DNA of 64,000 nt, from positions 5,459,501 through 5,523,500 of the forward strand of contig NZ_JAAQRC020000001.1 in NCBI RefSeq assembly GCF_019216885.1. The letters run 5' to 3'. The DNA is from Methylobacterium sp. SyP6R (GTDB lineage: Bacteria > Pseudomonadota > Alphaproteobacteria > Rhizobiales > Beijerinckiaceae). This document shows positions 31,527-41,171 of the stretch, one piece after another (position 1 is the stretch's first letter; each line of letters begins with the position of its first letter). A program made the position numbers and the translations under genes. The notes under the pieces are model-generated. The model worked only from the letters and a program-made list of their open reading frames with translations, was not told where the DNA came from and ran no database searches.

Positions 31527-34274
31527 ATGGACGATTTGTTGCGTGAGTTCCTGACGGAGTCCGGTGAGCATCTGGACACTGTCGACCTCGAACTCGTCCG
31601 GTTCGAGCAGGATCCCAACAACCAGACGATCCTGCGGAACATCTTCCGTCTGGTTCACACCATCAAGGGCACCTGCGGGTTCCTCGGCCTGCCGCGCCTC
31701 GAGGCGCTGGCGCACGCCGCCGAGACCCTGATGGGCAAGTTCCGCGACGGCATGCCGGTGACGAGCCCGGCCGTCAGCCTGATCCTGCAGACCCTCGACC
31801 GGATCAAGGTGATCCTCGCCGAACTCGAGCGCACCGGCGGCGAGCCGGCCGGGGTCGACGAGGACCTGATCGGCGCCCTCGAGCGCATGTCGGAGGAGCC
31901 GATGCCGGCGCCCGAGCCGGTGCCCGTCGCCGCCCCGGCGGCCTCCGGCACCCTGGTGCTCCAGGGGCTGGAGCGGGCCCTGAAGCCCGGCGAGGTCTCC
32001 CTCGACGACCTCGAGCGCGCGTTCCGCGATACCGCCGTCGAGATCGAGGCGCCCGCGCCCGAGGCCCTCGCCCCGCTGCCAGTGCCCGAGCCGGTCCGGC
32101 CGGCGCCCGTCCGTCAGGAGCCTGCCCCCGCGGCGCCTGCGCCCGCGCCGGTCGAGGCCCGCCGCGCCGACCCGGCGCGGGCCGAACAGCCCGCCGCCGA
32201 GAGCGAGAACGGTCCGGTCAGCAAGGTGCAGACGATCCGGGTGAACGTCGACACCCTTGAGCACCTGATGACCATGGTCTCGGAGCTGGTGCTGACCCGC
32301 AACCAGTTGCTCGAGATCGCCCGCCGGCACGAGGACGGCAACTACAAGGTGCCGCTGCAGCGGCTCTCCCACGTCACCGCCGAGCTGCAGGAAGGGGTGA
32401 TGAAGACCCGCATGCAGCCGATCGGCTCGGCCTGGCAGAAGCTGCCGCGGGTGGTGCGCGACCTCTCGTCGGAACTCGGCAAGAAGATCGACCTGGTGAT
32501 GCAGGGCGCCGAGACCGAGCTGGACCGCCAGGTCCTCGAGGTCATCAAGGACCCGCTCACCCACATGGTGCGCAACTCGGCCGATCACGGCATCGAGTCG
32601 GGGGCGGAGCGCAAGGCCGCCGGCAAGCCCGACAAGGGCACGATCCGCCTCAACGCCTTCCACGAGGGCGGCACGATCACGATCGAGATCGCCGACGACG
32701 GCAAGGGCCTCGACCTGCAGGCGATCCGCCGCAAGGCGGTCGAGCGCGGCGTCGCGACCGAGGCCGAGGTCGAGCGGATGACCGACGCCCAGGTGGCGAA
32801 GTTCATCTTCCATGCCGGCTTCTCCACCGCCAAGGCGGTCACCTCGGTCTCCGGCCGCGGCGTCGGCATGGACGTGGTGAAGACCAACATCGAGCTGATC
32901 GGCGGCACGATCGACATCCAGACCCAGCTCGGCCGCGGCACCACCTTCACGATCAAGATCCCGCTGACGCTGGCCATCGTGGCGGCGCTGATCGTCTCGG
33001 CCCGCGAGCAGCGCTTCGCGATCCCGCAGGTCTCGGTGCTGGAACTGGTGCGGGTGCAGCCCGGCACCGATCACACCGTCGAGCGCATCAACGGATCGCC
33101 GGTCCTGCGCCTGCGCGACCGCCTGCTGCCGATCGTGCCGGTGGCGGCGATGCTCGGCCTCGACGCCCCCGACGCCCCGGCCAAGACCGACGAGGGCTTC
33201 GTGGTGGTGAGCCAGGTCGGGCGCCAGCGCTTCGGCATCCTGGTCGACGGCGTCTTCCACACGGAAGAGATCGTCGTGAAGCCGATGTCCTCGAAGCTGC
33301 GGCACATCCCGCTCTTCTCGGGCAACACCATCCTGGGCGACGGGGCGGTGGTGCTGATCATCGATCCGAACGGCGTCGCCAAGATGGTCGGCTCCGGCAC
33401 GGCGACCGGCCAGCAGGGCGAGATCGAGGCGGAGGCCGAGGGCGACGAGAACGGGGCCGATCAGGCTGTGACGCTGCTCGTGTTCAAGGGCGGCGGCGAC
33501 TCGCTGAAAGCCGTGCCGCTCTCGCTCGTCACGCGCCTGGAGGAGATCGACGCGGCCAAGATCGAGTGGGTCGGCGGGCGTCCGCTGATCCAGTATCGCG
33601 GCCGCCTGATGCCGCTCGTCCCGGCCGATCCGGCCCAGGCGCTCAAGCGCGAGGGCGCCCAGGCCCTGGTGGTGTTCTCGGACGGCGAGCGCTCGATGGG
33701 CCTCGTGGTCGACGAGATCGTCGACATCGTCGACGAGGTGCTGGACGTCGAGCTCGTCACCGAGCGCTCCGACCTGATCGGCTCGGCGGTGGTGCGCAAC
33801 CGGGCGACCGAGATCGTCAACATCGCCCATTACCTGCCGCTCGCCCACGACGATTGGGGCCAGGCGGCGCATCGCGCGGTGCCGAAGGCACCGAGCCTGC
33901 TGCTGGTCGACGACTCGGCCTTCTTCCGCGAGATGCTGACCCCGGTGCTGAAGGCGGCCGGCTTCCGCGTGACGCAGGCCGGCGATGCCGAGGAGGCCCT
34001 GCGCCATCTCGGCGGCGAGGCCCGCTTCGACCTCGTGGTCTGCGATCTCGAGATGCCGGGCCGCTCGGGCTTCGACCTGATCGAGGCGATGCGCAAGGTC
34101 GGCGGCCGGCTCGCCACGATGCCGGTGGTGGCGCTCGCCGGCACCATGGCGCCGGACTCGCTCTCCCGCGCCCGGGCGCTCGGCGTCGCCGATTGCGTGG
34201 CGAAGTTCGACCGCACCGGCCTGGTGGCGGCGGTGAACGAGATCACCAGCGGCCCCCTCGACGCCGCGGCCTGA
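31527..34274 (+). CDS. cheA: Hybrid chemotaxis kinase CheA with C-terminal receiver
   Basis: 915 aa. HPt domain with phosphoacceptor His44 in FRLVHTIKGTCGFLG; a Pro/Ala-rich linker (about 125-235); dimerisation domain starting SKVQTIRVNVDTLEHLM; HATPase with HMVRNSADHGIE; then CheW-like regions (ISAREQRFAIPQV-type strands and a second AVTLLVFKGG segment). A receiver is fused at the end (LLLVDDSAFFREML, Asp in VVCDLEMPGRSG). The ATG at 31527 is preferred over the GTG at 31506. It heads cheA-cheW-cheY-cheB-cheR; no chemoreceptor gene is in the window. Confidence 0.94.
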   Translation: MDDLLREFLTESGEHLDTVDLELVRFEQDPNNQTILRNIFRLVHTIKGTCGFLGLPRLEALAHAAETLMGKFRDGMPVTSPAVSLILQTLDRIKVILAELERTGGEPAGVDEDLIGALERMSEEPMPAPEPVPVAAPAASGTLVLQGLERALKPGEVSLDDLERAFRDTAVEIEAPAPEALAPLPVPEPVRPAPVRQEPAPAAPAPAPVEARRADPARAEQPAAESENGPVSKVQTIRVNVDTLEHLMTMVSELVLTRNQLLEIARRHEDGNYKVPLQRLSHVTAELQEGVMKTRMQPIGSAWQKLPRVVRDLSSELGKKIDLVMQGAETELDRQVLEVIKDPLTHMVRNSADHGIESGAERKAAGKPDKGTIRLNAFHEGGTITIEIADDGKGLDLQAIRRKAVERGVATEAEVERMTDAQVAKFIFHAGFSTAKAVTSVSGRGVGMDVVKTNIELIGGTIDIQTQLGRGTTFTIKIPLTLAIVAALIVSAREQRFAIPQVSVLELVRVQPGTDHTVERINGSPVLRLRDRLLPIVPVAAMLGLDAPDAPAKTDEGFVVVSQVGRQRFGILVDGVFHTEEIVVKPMSSKLRHIPLFSGNTILGDGAVVLIIDPNGVAKMVGSGTATGQQGEIEAEAEGDENGADQAVTLLVFKGGGDSLKAVPLSLVTRLEEIDAAKIEWVGGRPLIQYRGRLMPLVPADPAQALKREGAQALVVFSDGERSMGLVVDEIVDIVDEVLDVELVTERSDLIGSAVVRNRATEIVNIAHYLPLAHDDWGQAAHRAVPKAPSLLLVDDSAFFREMLTPVLKAAGFRVTQAGDAEEALRHLGGEARFDLVVCDLEMPGRSGFDLIEAMRKVGGRLATMPVVALAGTMAPDSLSRARALGVADCVAKFDRTGLVAAVNEITSGPLDAAA

Positions 34275-34364
34275 CGGCCTGCCGGCCCGGCCCGGACGCC
34301 TGACGGCGCCCGGGCCCAGGAAGACCACCCGCCACGCCCTCGCACGGATTATCGAGTCCCGCCC

Positions 34365-34865
34365 ATGATGGCCGCCAACACCAACACCGCCGGCACGACC
34401 GCGCCCTCCACCGGCGAGACCACCGACTACGTGACCGTGCTCCTCGGCGACGAGCTGTTCGGCCTGCCGATCGACCGGGTGCACGACGTCTTCATCGCCA
34501 CCAACCTGACCGACGTCCCCCTGGCGCCGCCGGAGATCAAGGGCCTGCTCAACCTGCGCGGCCGGGTCGTCACGGCGCTCTGCCTGCGCCGGCGCCTCGG
34601 CCTGCCCGACCGCACCGGCGACGGCCGCAACATGGCGGTGGGCCTGGAGCATGGCGGCGAGGCCTACGGCCTGCTCGTCGACCAGGTCGGGGAGGTGATG
34701 AAGCTCTCGGCCGACACCTACGAGCCGAACCCGGTCCATCTCCACAACCGCTGGCGCGCGGTCTCGCGCGGGGTGCACCGCCTCGACGGCCGCCTGCTGA
34801 TGATCCTCGACGTCGAGGCGGTCCTCGCCTTCGGCGACGAGCGCCAAGCCGCCAGCGCGGCGTGA
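34365..34865 (+). CDS. cheW: Chemotaxis coupling protein CheW
   Basis: 166 aa adaptor linking chemoreceptors to CheA. SH3-like subdomains: VTVLLGDELFGLPIDRVHDV, IKGLLNLRGRVVTALCLRRR and YGLLVDQVGEVMKLSADTY, all family signatures. A 25-residue Thr-rich N-terminal extension precedes the domain. The start is ambiguous between ATGs at 34365 and 34368. It lies 90 nt after cheA and 16 nt before cheY. Confidence 0.94.
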   Translation: MMAANTNTAGTTAPSTGETTDYVTVLLGDELFGLPIDRVHDVFIATNLTDVPLAPPEIKGLLNLRGRVVTALCLRRRLGLPDRTGDGRNMAVGLEHGGEAYGLLVDQVGEVMKLSADTYEPNPVHLHNRWRAVSRGVHRLDGRLLMILDVEAVLAFGDERQAASAA

Positions 34866-34881
34866 ACGTAAGGACGGCCGG

Positions 34882-35247
34882 ATGAGAACCTTCCTGATCG
34901 TCGACGACTCCGCGGTGATCCGCAAGGTGGCGCGCCGGATCATCGAGGGCCTCGGCTTCCGGGTGGCGGAGGCCGAGGACGGCCGCCAGGCGGTCGAGAG
35001 CTGCCAGGCGGCCATGCCGGATGCCATCCTGCTCGACTGGAACATGCCGCACATGGACGGGTACGACGTCCTGCGCGCCCTGCGCCGTCTGCCCGAGGGC
35101 GACCGCCCGAAGGTGCTGTTCTGCACCATCGAGAACGACGTCGCGTCGATCGCCCGGGCGCTGCATGCCGGCGCCGACGAGTACATCATGAAGCCCTTCG
35201 ACAAGGACATCATGACCGCCAAGCTCCAGGCGGTCGGCCTCGCCTGA
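34882..35247 (+). CDS. cheY: CheY-like response regulator
   Basis: 121 aa single receiver domain. Acidic pocket IVDDSAVIRKVARR, phosphoacceptor Asp in AILLDWNMPHMDGYDVL, Thr/Ser switch in FCTIEND, and Lys in YIMKPFDKDI. It is the output or phosphate-sink regulator of this CheA system. As in the fused CheA receiver, all catalytic residues are kept. It sits between cheW and cheB. Confidence 0.94.
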   Translation: MRTFLIVDDSAVIRKVARRIIEGLGFRVAEAEDGRQAVESCQAAMPDAILLDWNMPHMDGYDVLRALRRLPEGDRPKVLFCTIENDVASIARALHAGADEYIMKPFDKDIMTAKLQAVGLA

Positions 35248-35402
35248 GGCCGGCCGCGCCGTCGGCCTCGCCCGAGGCCGACCGCCCATGAGCCTCGCCC
35301 GAGGCTCCGCGTGCCATCGATCCGACGCCCCGAGACGCCCCGGCCTTGCACCGGGGCCCGATCCCCCTGGCCCGCCCCGCGGCGCGCCGACCGAGACACG
35401 CC

Positions 35403-36611
35403 ATGGCCGCATCCGCCGCGCCCTCCACCCCGTCCCCGAGCGCCGGTCCGCGCATCCGCGTCCTCGTCGCCGACGATTCCGTCGTGGTCCGCGGCCTGGT
35501 CTCGCGTTGGCTCGAGGAGGCCGGCTGCGAGATCGTCGGCACCGCCTCGAACGGCCGCATCGCGCTCGACGCCCTCGACCGGGTCCAGCCCGACATCGTG
35601 CTCCTCGACATCGAGATGCCGGAACTCGACGGCACCCAGGCCCTGCCCAAGATGCTGGCCAAGCGGCCCGGGCTCCAGGTCGTGATGATGTCGACCCTGA
35701 CCCAGCGCAACGCGGAGATCTCGCTCCGCTGCCTGGCGCTCGGCGCCATCGACTACCTGCCCAAGCCCGAGGGCAACCGCGGCGTCACCACCCAGGCGAG
35801 CTTCCGCGAGGACCTGGTCCAGAAGATCCGGATGCTCGGGGCCGACCTGCGCAACCGGCCCCGCGCCCGGCCGGCGGCCTTCTCCGAGCGGCCCGGCCCG
35901 GCGGGCCTGCCCGAGCGCCCGGCCGCGATCGCCGCGCCCGCTCCGGCGCCGCGCCCGGCTGCGGCCGCCGCCCCGGCGGTCGTGCGCCCGCGTCCCCTGC
36001 GGACCAGCCCGCCGCGCTGCCTGCTCGTCGGCGCCTCGACCGGCGGACCGCGGGCGGTGGGGGAGGTGCTCGAGGGCATCGGCGCCGCGACCCTGCGGCG
36101 CGTCCCGATCCTCATCGTCCAGCACATGCCCCCGGTCTTCACCGCCGTCTTCGCCGAGCACCTCGGCGCCCGGATCGGCCTGCCGGCGGCGGAAGCCAAG
36201 CACGGCGAGCCGGTGCGTCCCGGCATCGTCTACGTCGCCCCCGGCGGGCGCCACATGGGCCTGTCCGGCACCGCCAACGATGCGGTGATCCAGCTCAACG
36301 ACGGTCCGCCGGTGAATTTCTGCCGCCCGGCGGTCGACGTGATGTTCCGCGACGCGGCCGAGGTCTACGGCGCCGCCACCCTGTCGGTGATCCTCACCGG
36401 CATGGGCTCGGACGGCACCAAGGGCGCCAAGGCACTCGTCGAGGCCGGCGGCATCATGCTCGCCCAGGACGAGGCGAGCTCGACCGTCTGGGGCATGCCC
36501 GGCAGCCTGGTGAAGGCCGGCTACGCCCACGAGATCCTGCCGCTGGCGGCGATCGGTCCGGCCCTGCGCACCGCCCTCGGTGGCCCAGGTGCTGGAATGA
36601 GTGGCCACTGA
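35403..36611 (+). CDS. cheB: Protein-glutamate methylesterase CheB
   Basis: 402 aa. N-terminal receiver (VLVADDSVVVRGLVSRWL, Asp in IVLLDIEMPELDG), a Pro/Ala-rich linker (about 165-210), then the methylesterase domain with catalytic Ser in LVGASTGGPRAV, His in LIVQHMPP and Asp in ILTGMGSDGTKGA. It removes methyl groups from chemoreceptors when phosphorylated. The ATG at 35403 is the natural start. The 3' end overlaps the longest possible cheR frame (GTG 36601). Confidence 0.95.
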   Translation: MAASAAPSTPSPSAGPRIRVLVADDSVVVRGLVSRWLEEAGCEIVGTASNGRIALDALDRVQPDIVLLDIEMPELDGTQALPKMLAKRPGLQVVMMSTLTQRNAEISLRCLALGAIDYLPKPEGNRGVTTQASFREDLVQKIRMLGADLRNRPRARPAAFSERPGPAGLPERPAAIAAPAPAPRPAAAAAPAVVRPRPLRTSPPRCLLVGASTGGPRAVGEVLEGIGAATLRRVPILIVQHMPPVFTAVFAEHLGARIGLPAAEAKHGEPVRPGIVYVAPGGRHMGLSGTANDAVIQLNDGPPVNFCRPAVDVMFRDAAEVYGAATLSVILTGMGSDGTKGAKALVEAGGIMLAQDEASSTVWGMPGSLVKAGYAHEILPLAAIGPALRTALGGPGAGMSGH

Positions 36612-36651
36612 TGCGCACCCTGCCACGGATCCCGGGGAGGATGCCGCGCCG

Positions 36652-37575
36652 ATGACCGAAACCGAGTTCGATTTCCTCCGCCTCTACCTCAAGCAGCGGT
36701 CCGGCCTCGCCCTGACGGCGGAGAAGCGCTACCTGGTCGAGAGCCGCCTGTCGCCGGTCTGCCGGCGCTTCAACCTCGCGGGGCTCCCCGAGCTGGTCGG
36801 CTGCCTGCGGCTTGCCCGCGACTCTGCCATCGAACGGGCGGTCGTCGAGGCGATGACGACCAACGAGACCTTCTTCTTCCGCGACCGCACGCCGTTCGAC
36901 CTGTTTCGCGACGTGCTGCTGCCCGGGGCGCTGACGGCCCGGGCGAACCAGCGCCGCCTGCGGATCTGGTGCGCTGCCGCCTCGACCGGCCAGGAGCCGT
37001 ATTCCCTGGCGATGATGCTCGCCGAGGCAGCCGCCCGGCTCGCCGGCTGGCGGGTCGAGATCGTCGCCACCGACCTCTCGACCGAGGTGCTGGAAAAGGC
37101 CAAGCTCGGCCTCTACAACCAGTTCGAGGTCCAGCGCGGCCTGCCCGTGCAATTGATGCTCAAGCACTTCACCCAGGTGGGCGAGCAGTGGCGGATCGCC
37201 GAACCGTTGCGCCAGATGGTCGATTTCCGGCCGCTCAACCTGCTGCAGCCGTTCGAACAGCTCGGCACCTTCGACATCGTCTATTGCCGCAACGTGCTGA
37301 TCTACTTCGACACGGCGACCAAGGCCGACGTGCTGCGCCGCATCGCCGACCAGCTCGCCCCCGACGGCGCGGTGCTGCTCGGCGCCGCCGAGACGGTGAT
37401 CGGCATCACCGAGTCGCTGATGCCGGATCCCGAGCATCGCGGCCTCTACCGCCACGCCAAGGCGGCGGCGAGCCCGGGCGTTGCGGCCCCGAGCCTTTCG
37501 ACCGCGAGTCTTGCGACCCCGAGCGTGCCGACGGCCGCCGCAGCGATGGCCGGCCTGCGCTGGGCGACGCGCTGA
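36652..37575 (+). CDS. cheR: Chemotaxis protein methyltransferase CheR
   Basis: 307 aa SAM-dependent methyltransferase acting on receptor glutamates. An N-terminal helical domain (TETEFDFLRLYLKQRSGLAL, TTNETFFFRD) precedes the Rossmann domain: IWCAAASTGQEPYSLAM (SAM-binding), IVATDLSTEVLEKA, and FDIVYCRNVLIYFD. The C-terminal 40 residues are Ala/Pro/Ser-rich. The ATG at 36652 with GGGGAGG upstream is preferred; a GTG at 36601 overlapping cheB would add 17 residues. It is the last gene of the che cluster. Confidence 0.94.
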   Translation: MTETEFDFLRLYLKQRSGLALTAEKRYLVESRLSPVCRRFNLAGLPELVGCLRLARDSAIERAVVEAMTTNETFFFRDRTPFDLFRDVLLPGALTARANQRRLRIWCAAASTGQEPYSLAMMLAEAAARLAGWRVEIVATDLSTEVLEKAKLGLYNQFEVQRGLPVQLMLKHFTQVGEQWRIAEPLRQMVDFRPLNLLQPFEQLGTFDIVYCRNVLIYFDTATKADVLRRIADQLAPDGAVLLGAAETVIGITESLMPDPEHRGLYRHAKAAASPGVAAPSLSTASLATPSVPTAAAAMAGLRWATR

Positions 37576-37751
37576 AGGCTCCGGCGCCCGCCTTTGCGGG
37601 TGCCACGACCCGGCTGATCGGCGCATGAGAGGCGTCGGTCCCGCCGCCCGGGACGGCGGCTCTGTCATCCCCATGAAAAAGGTGGAGCAAGGCTCCGACC
37701 CAAGCGCTGCCACAGCCCTGCGCAAGGCGGGGAGGGGAAGATGCCGCCTAT

Positions 37752-37777
37752 CCCGGGCAACGCCCCCATTGCCCGGG
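37752..37777. terminator. GC hairpin downstream of cheR
   Basis: CCCGGGCAA and TTGCCCGGG form a perfect 9-bp stem with an 8-nt loop, 177 nt after the cheR stop. No T-run follows, so it is only a possible terminator or processing site. Confidence 0.35.
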
Positions 37778-37874
37778 GCCCGACATCCCGAAAATGACAT
37801 CGGCAGCTGTTTGACTCGCCCTGAACTCACATTCAACGCATCATTCGAGGGCCGCGCAAGCCGAGCCCGGAATG

Positions 37875-38063
37875 ATACCAACGGTCGTTGAAAACGACCT
37901 TTGGTTCCGGTCTCGAATTTTCGCCAAGTCTCGAATTAACGCCAAGCCCGGGGTCCCGGACTTCTCGGCTTGGTGTCGAAAATTCGAGATGGGTCGACGG
38001 TCCCGTCGATCTCGGGCCTGCCCGAGATCGAATCGATGCGTCAGCATCGTGGGCCGTTGGTAT
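37875..38063. repeat. 189-bp MITE-like foldback element
   Basis: Terminal inverted repeats ATACCAACGG (37875-37884) and CCGTTGGTAT (38054-38063). Inside, TCTCGAATTTTCGCCAAG at 37911 pairs imperfectly with 37969-37989. GATCTCGGGC and GCCCGAGATC (38008-38029) form a perfect 10-bp hairpin with a 2-nt loop. There is no gene inside. Size, terminal repeats and nested hairpins fit a MITE; no clear target duplication is seen. Confidence 0.65.
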
Positions 38064-38139
38064 GACACGGTGGGTTCAGAATGCGTGGGGACCGATCGAG
38101 CAGGCTCCGAGTAGCTGTTTGACTGTTGGACCTGCTCTG

Positions 38140-38282
38140 TCCCACCCTCGACCTCATCCTGAGGTGTTGGTCGATTGAAAATCGATTGACCTCGAAGGAG
38201 GGCTCCAGGGAATACAGTGTCATCTGGAGCCCTCCTTCGAGGCTCCGTTCAGTTGCACCTCAGGATGAGGTCGAGGGTGGGA
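38140..38282. repeat. 143-bp foldback element, non-autonomous relative of the GIY-YIG unit
   Basis: Perfect 27-bp terminal inverted repeats at 38140-38166 and 38256-38282 (beginning TCCCACCCTCGACCTCATCC). A perfect inner 19-bp stem is CCTCGAAGGAGGGCTCCAG (38190-38208) against 38224-38242. A third short hairpin TCGATT-GAA-AATCGA lies near 38171. The whole is a cloverleaf-like foldback without coding capacity. Its ends match those of the unit at 62434-63017. Confidence 0.85.
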
Positions 38283-38534
38283 CGAAGAATTCCTATCGAG
38301 ATGCTGGCTTTGCCACTCCGACAGGCTCCGAAAGAATGAACCAGGCGCAAGGCCGGCCGTGCTCGATCCTGCGCCGCCTGTCGGTCGTGGCTGTGTTTTT
38401 CCGCTCCGGCAGAGCGCCGTTCCGCGCGCCGGGCGTAAAGCCGGGCGGCCTTCAAAAAGGGATCGTGCCTGCCGGGCGCCCATGACGCTCAGGGCCGCCG
38501 ATCCAGCCCTCGTTTCCCCCTCTCCGCCGCCAAC

Positions 38535-38561
38535 GAAAAAACCCCGCCGGAGCGGGGTTCT
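38535..38561 (-). terminator. Rho-independent terminator of ctrA
   Basis: On the minus strand AACCCCGC-TCCG-GCGGGGTT is followed by a run of T residues. It lies about 35 nt after the ctrA stop. Confidence 0.85.
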
Positions 38562-38594
38562 TTCGTCCGTCCGGACCCGAAAGGGGCCCGGTCG

Positions 38595-39296
38595 TCAGAC
38601 CGCGATGCGGTCCTCTTCCTCGGCCGGCTCGCGCAGCACGTAGCCGCGGCCCCAGACCGTCTCGATGTAGTTCTTGCCCTGGCTGGCATTCGCGAGCTTC
38701 TTGCGAAGCTTGCAGATGAACACGTCGATGATCTTCAGCTCGGGCTCGTCCATGCCGCCGTAGAGATGGTTCAGGAACATCTCCTTGGTCAGGGTGGTGC
38801 CCTTGCGCAGGCTGAGGAGCTCCAGCATCTGGTACTCCTTGCCGGTGAGATGCACCCGGGCGCCCGACACCTCGACCGTCTTCTGGTCGAGGTTCACGAT
38901 CAGGTCGCCGGTGGTGATCACCGACTGCGCGTGGCCCTTCGACCGGCGCACGATCGCGTGGATTCTCGCGACCAGTTCATCTTTGTGGAAAGGTTTGGTG
39001 AGGTAATCATCGGCACCGAAGCCGAGGCCCTTCACCTTGTCCTCGATCCCGGCCATGCCGGAGAGGATCAGGATCGGGGTCTTGACCTTCGCCACCCGCA
39101 GCGAGCGCAGAACCTCGTAGCCCGACATGTCGGGCAGGTTCAGGTCGAGCAGGATGATGTCGTAATCGTACAGCTTTCCGAGATCGACACCCTCCTCGCC
39201 GAGGTCGGTCGTGTAGGTGTTGAAGTTCTCGGACTTGAGCATCAACTCGATGCTCTGCGCCGTGGCGCTGTCGTCCTCGATCAGAAGTACCCGCAT
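38595..39296 (-). CDS. ctrA: Cell cycle master regulator CtrA
   Basis: 233 aa OmpR-class response regulator controlling cell cycle, division and motility in alphaproteobacteria. Receiver: [18 protein letters not shown], phosphoacceptor Asp in [17 protein letters not shown], Lys in [11 protein letters not shown]. The C-terminal winged helix has [20 protein letters not shown] and [12 protein letters not shown]. The start ATG 39296 gives the canonical MRVLLIEDD. It is divergent from fliI-fliJ. ChpT, its phosphodonor, is in the same window. The long upstream region with GANTC sites (39495, 39544) allows CcrM-dependent control. Confidence 0.97.
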   Translation of the reverse strand: MRVLLIEDDSATAQSIELMLKSENFNTYTTDLGEEGVDLGKLYDYDIILLDLNLPDMSGYEVLRSLRVAKVKTPILILSGMAGIEDKVKGLGFGADDYLTKPFHKDELVARIHAIVRRSKGHAQSVITTGDLIVNLDQKTVEVSGARVHLTGKEYQMLELLSLRKGTTLTKEMFLNHLYGGMDEPELKIIDVFICKLRKKLANASQGKNYIETVWGRGYVLREPAEEEDRIAV

Positions 39297-39740
39297 CTCA
39301 GGTCCCCAAGCCCTGGCCCTCAAGGGTTAAGGCAAGCCCCCGCCGCCCGTCTCCCACCGGCCCGTGGGGGACGCCCGTTATCTTCCGAACCGCGACGCTA
39401 GGCCCGAACGGTTAACAAACCCTGCTCCGGTCCCGCAAGCGGTTAGGAAACCGCTGACGGTCCGGCCCCTTGCGGGTTGGCGTTCCGTTCCGGCCGAATC
39501 GCGGCAGCATACCTGCATCCCGCTCCCGGCGAGCCGCCTAAATGACTCGCATCATTGAGGCCTGCCCGTGATGTTGCCCCCGCGCCACGCCACCGGAGAA
39601 CCTCCGGGCAGCGGACGCGGATCCCATCTGCCTCAGTGTTAAGGAGAGGGGTAAATGGATCGTTGATGGAATCCGGCAATGGCAGCGTCACGGTTCGGGA
39701 AACCGCCTCGTATCAACAGGATGGTGCCGGGAGAGGGGGT
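39297..39740. other. Divergent regulatory gap between ctrA and fliI
   Basis: About 440 nt. It contains several TTAAC half-sites (for example at about 39412), GANTC sites (39495, 39544 and 39669), and an inverted repeat GCGGTT-AGGA-AACCGC near 39439. No complete TTAA-N7-TTAA box was found. It must hold the ctrA promoters. Confidence 0.45.
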
Positions 39741-41081
39741 ATGACGGGGGGAGGGCGCTTCGACGCCGCCCGCGCGGCGCTCGCCGGGGTGGAGGAGGTC
39801 GAAACCTTCGGGCGGGTCGTGGCGGTGCGCGGCCTCCTGATCGAGGTCGCCGGCCCGGTGGCCGCCATGCGGCTGGGCGGCCGGCTCGATGTCGTGGTGA
39901 ACGAGGCCGCGGGCGCCGCCGTGCCCTGCGAGATCATCGGCTTCTCCGGCGCCCACGCGCTGGCCATGCCGTTCGGCTCGCTCCAGGGGGTGCGGCGGGG
40001 CTGCCCGGCCCGGGTGCGGGCGGAAGGGGCGGGGGCGATCCGGCCGAGCCGGGCCTGGCTCGGCCGCGTCGTCGACGCGCTCGGCCGCCCGATCGACGGC
40101 AAGGGGCCGCTGCCGCCCGGACCCGCTCCTTACGGCCTCCAGGCCGATCCGCCGCCCGCCCATGCCAGGCGCCGGGTCGGGCCGCCCCTCGATCTCGGGG
40201 TGCGCTGCATCAACACGTTTCTCACGATGTGCGCCGGCCAGCGCATGGGCATCTTCGCCGGCTCCGGCGTCGGCAAGTCGGTGCTGCTCTCGATGCTGGC
40301 GCGCTACACCGCCGCCGACGTCGCGGTGATCGGCCTCGTCGGCGAGCGCGGCCGCGAGGTGCAGGAATTCCTCCAGGACGATCTCGGGGAGGAGGGGCTG
40401 GCCCGCTCGGTGGTGGTGGTGGCCACCTCCGACGAGCCGGTGCTGATGCGCCGCAACGCCGCCTACGTCACCTTCGCGCTGGCCGAGTATTTTCGCGACG
40501 AGGGCGCGCAGGTTCTGTGCATGGTCGATTCGATCACCCGCTTCGCCATGGCCCAGCGCGACATCGGCCTTGCCGCCGGGGAGCCGCCGACCGCCAAGGG
40601 CTACACCCCCACCGTCTTCTCCGAATTGCCGCGCCTGCTGGAGCGGGCCGGACCCGGGACCGGGGACGGGGCGATCACCGGCCTCTTCACCGTGCTGGTC
40701 GAGGGCGACGACCACAACGAGCCGGTGGCCGACGCGGTCCGCGGCATCCTCGACGGGCACATCGTGATGGAGCGCGCCATCGCCGAGCGCGGGCGCTACC
40801 CGGCGATCAACGTGCTGCGCTCGGTCTCCCGCACCATGCCGCGGGCCTGCGACCCCGACTACCTGCCCACCGTGCGCCGCGCCCGCCGGGTCCTCTCGAC
40901 CTATGCGGACATGGAGGAGCTGATCCGCCTGGGCGCCTACCGGCCCGGCAGCTCGCCGGAGGTCGACGAGGCGATCGGCCTGATGCCGGATCTGGAGGCT
41001 TTTCTGGGGCAGGGTAAGGAAGAAGCAACCTCCATCCGCGAGGGTTACGAACGTCTCGCCGCGATCGTCGGCGGGGCGTGA
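39741..41081 (+). CDS. fliI: Flagellum-specific ATP synthase FliI
   Basis: 446 aa ATPase of the flagellar type III export apparatus. F1-ATPase beta-like features: Walker [27 protein letters not shown], Walker B region [18 protein letters not shown], and the arginine-finger region [13 protein letters not shown]. The ATG at 39741 is preferred because GGAG lies 7 nt upstream and similarity begins at [14 protein letters not shown] 39666 would add 25 residues. fliJ follows. It is next to ctrA, which commonly governs flagellar genes. Confidence 0.93.
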   Translation: MTGGGRFDAARAALAGVEEVETFGRVVAVRGLLIEVAGPVAAMRLGGRLDVVVNEAAGAAVPCEIIGFSGAHALAMPFGSLQGVRRGCPARVRAEGAGAIRPSRAWLGRVVDALGRPIDGKGPLPPGPAPYGLQADPPPAHARRRVGPPLDLGVRCINTFLTMCAGQRMGIFAGSGVGKSVLLSMLARYTAADVAVIGLVGERGREVQEFLQDDLGEEGLARSVVVVATSDEPVLMRRNAAYVTFALAEYFRDEGAQVLCMVDSITRFAMAQRDIGLAAGEPPTAKGYTPTVFSELPRLLERAGPGTGDGAITGLFTVLVEGDDHNEPVADAVRGILDGHIVMERAIAERGRYPAINVLRSVSRTMPRACDPDYLPTVRRARRVLSTYADMEELIRLGAYRPGSSPEVDEAIGLMPDLEAFLGQGKEEATSIREGYERLAAIVGGA

Positions 41082-41171
41082 GGGCCGGTCGCGCGGTCCG
41101 CTACCGCGGCCGCGTGACGGCGCGTGGCGGTCGGACGCTCGGCCGCATGCCGCTGGCTGGAGTGGAGTACA

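Noticed and set aside
31461..36626. Open frame of over 1,700 codons antisense to cheA-cheB
   Set aside because: Arg/Gly/His-rich sequence typical of the reverse frame of GC-rich genes. The forward frames encode clear CheA, CheW, CheY and CheB.
39405..39440. CtrA self-binding box upstream of ctrA
   Set aside because: TTAAC half-sites are present but none has a partner at the right 7-nt spacing.
39666..39740. Upstream ATG of fliI adding 25 residues
   Set aside because: The ribosome-binding sequence is too distant and the extra residues have no similarity to FliI. ATG 39741 has a well-placed GGAG.
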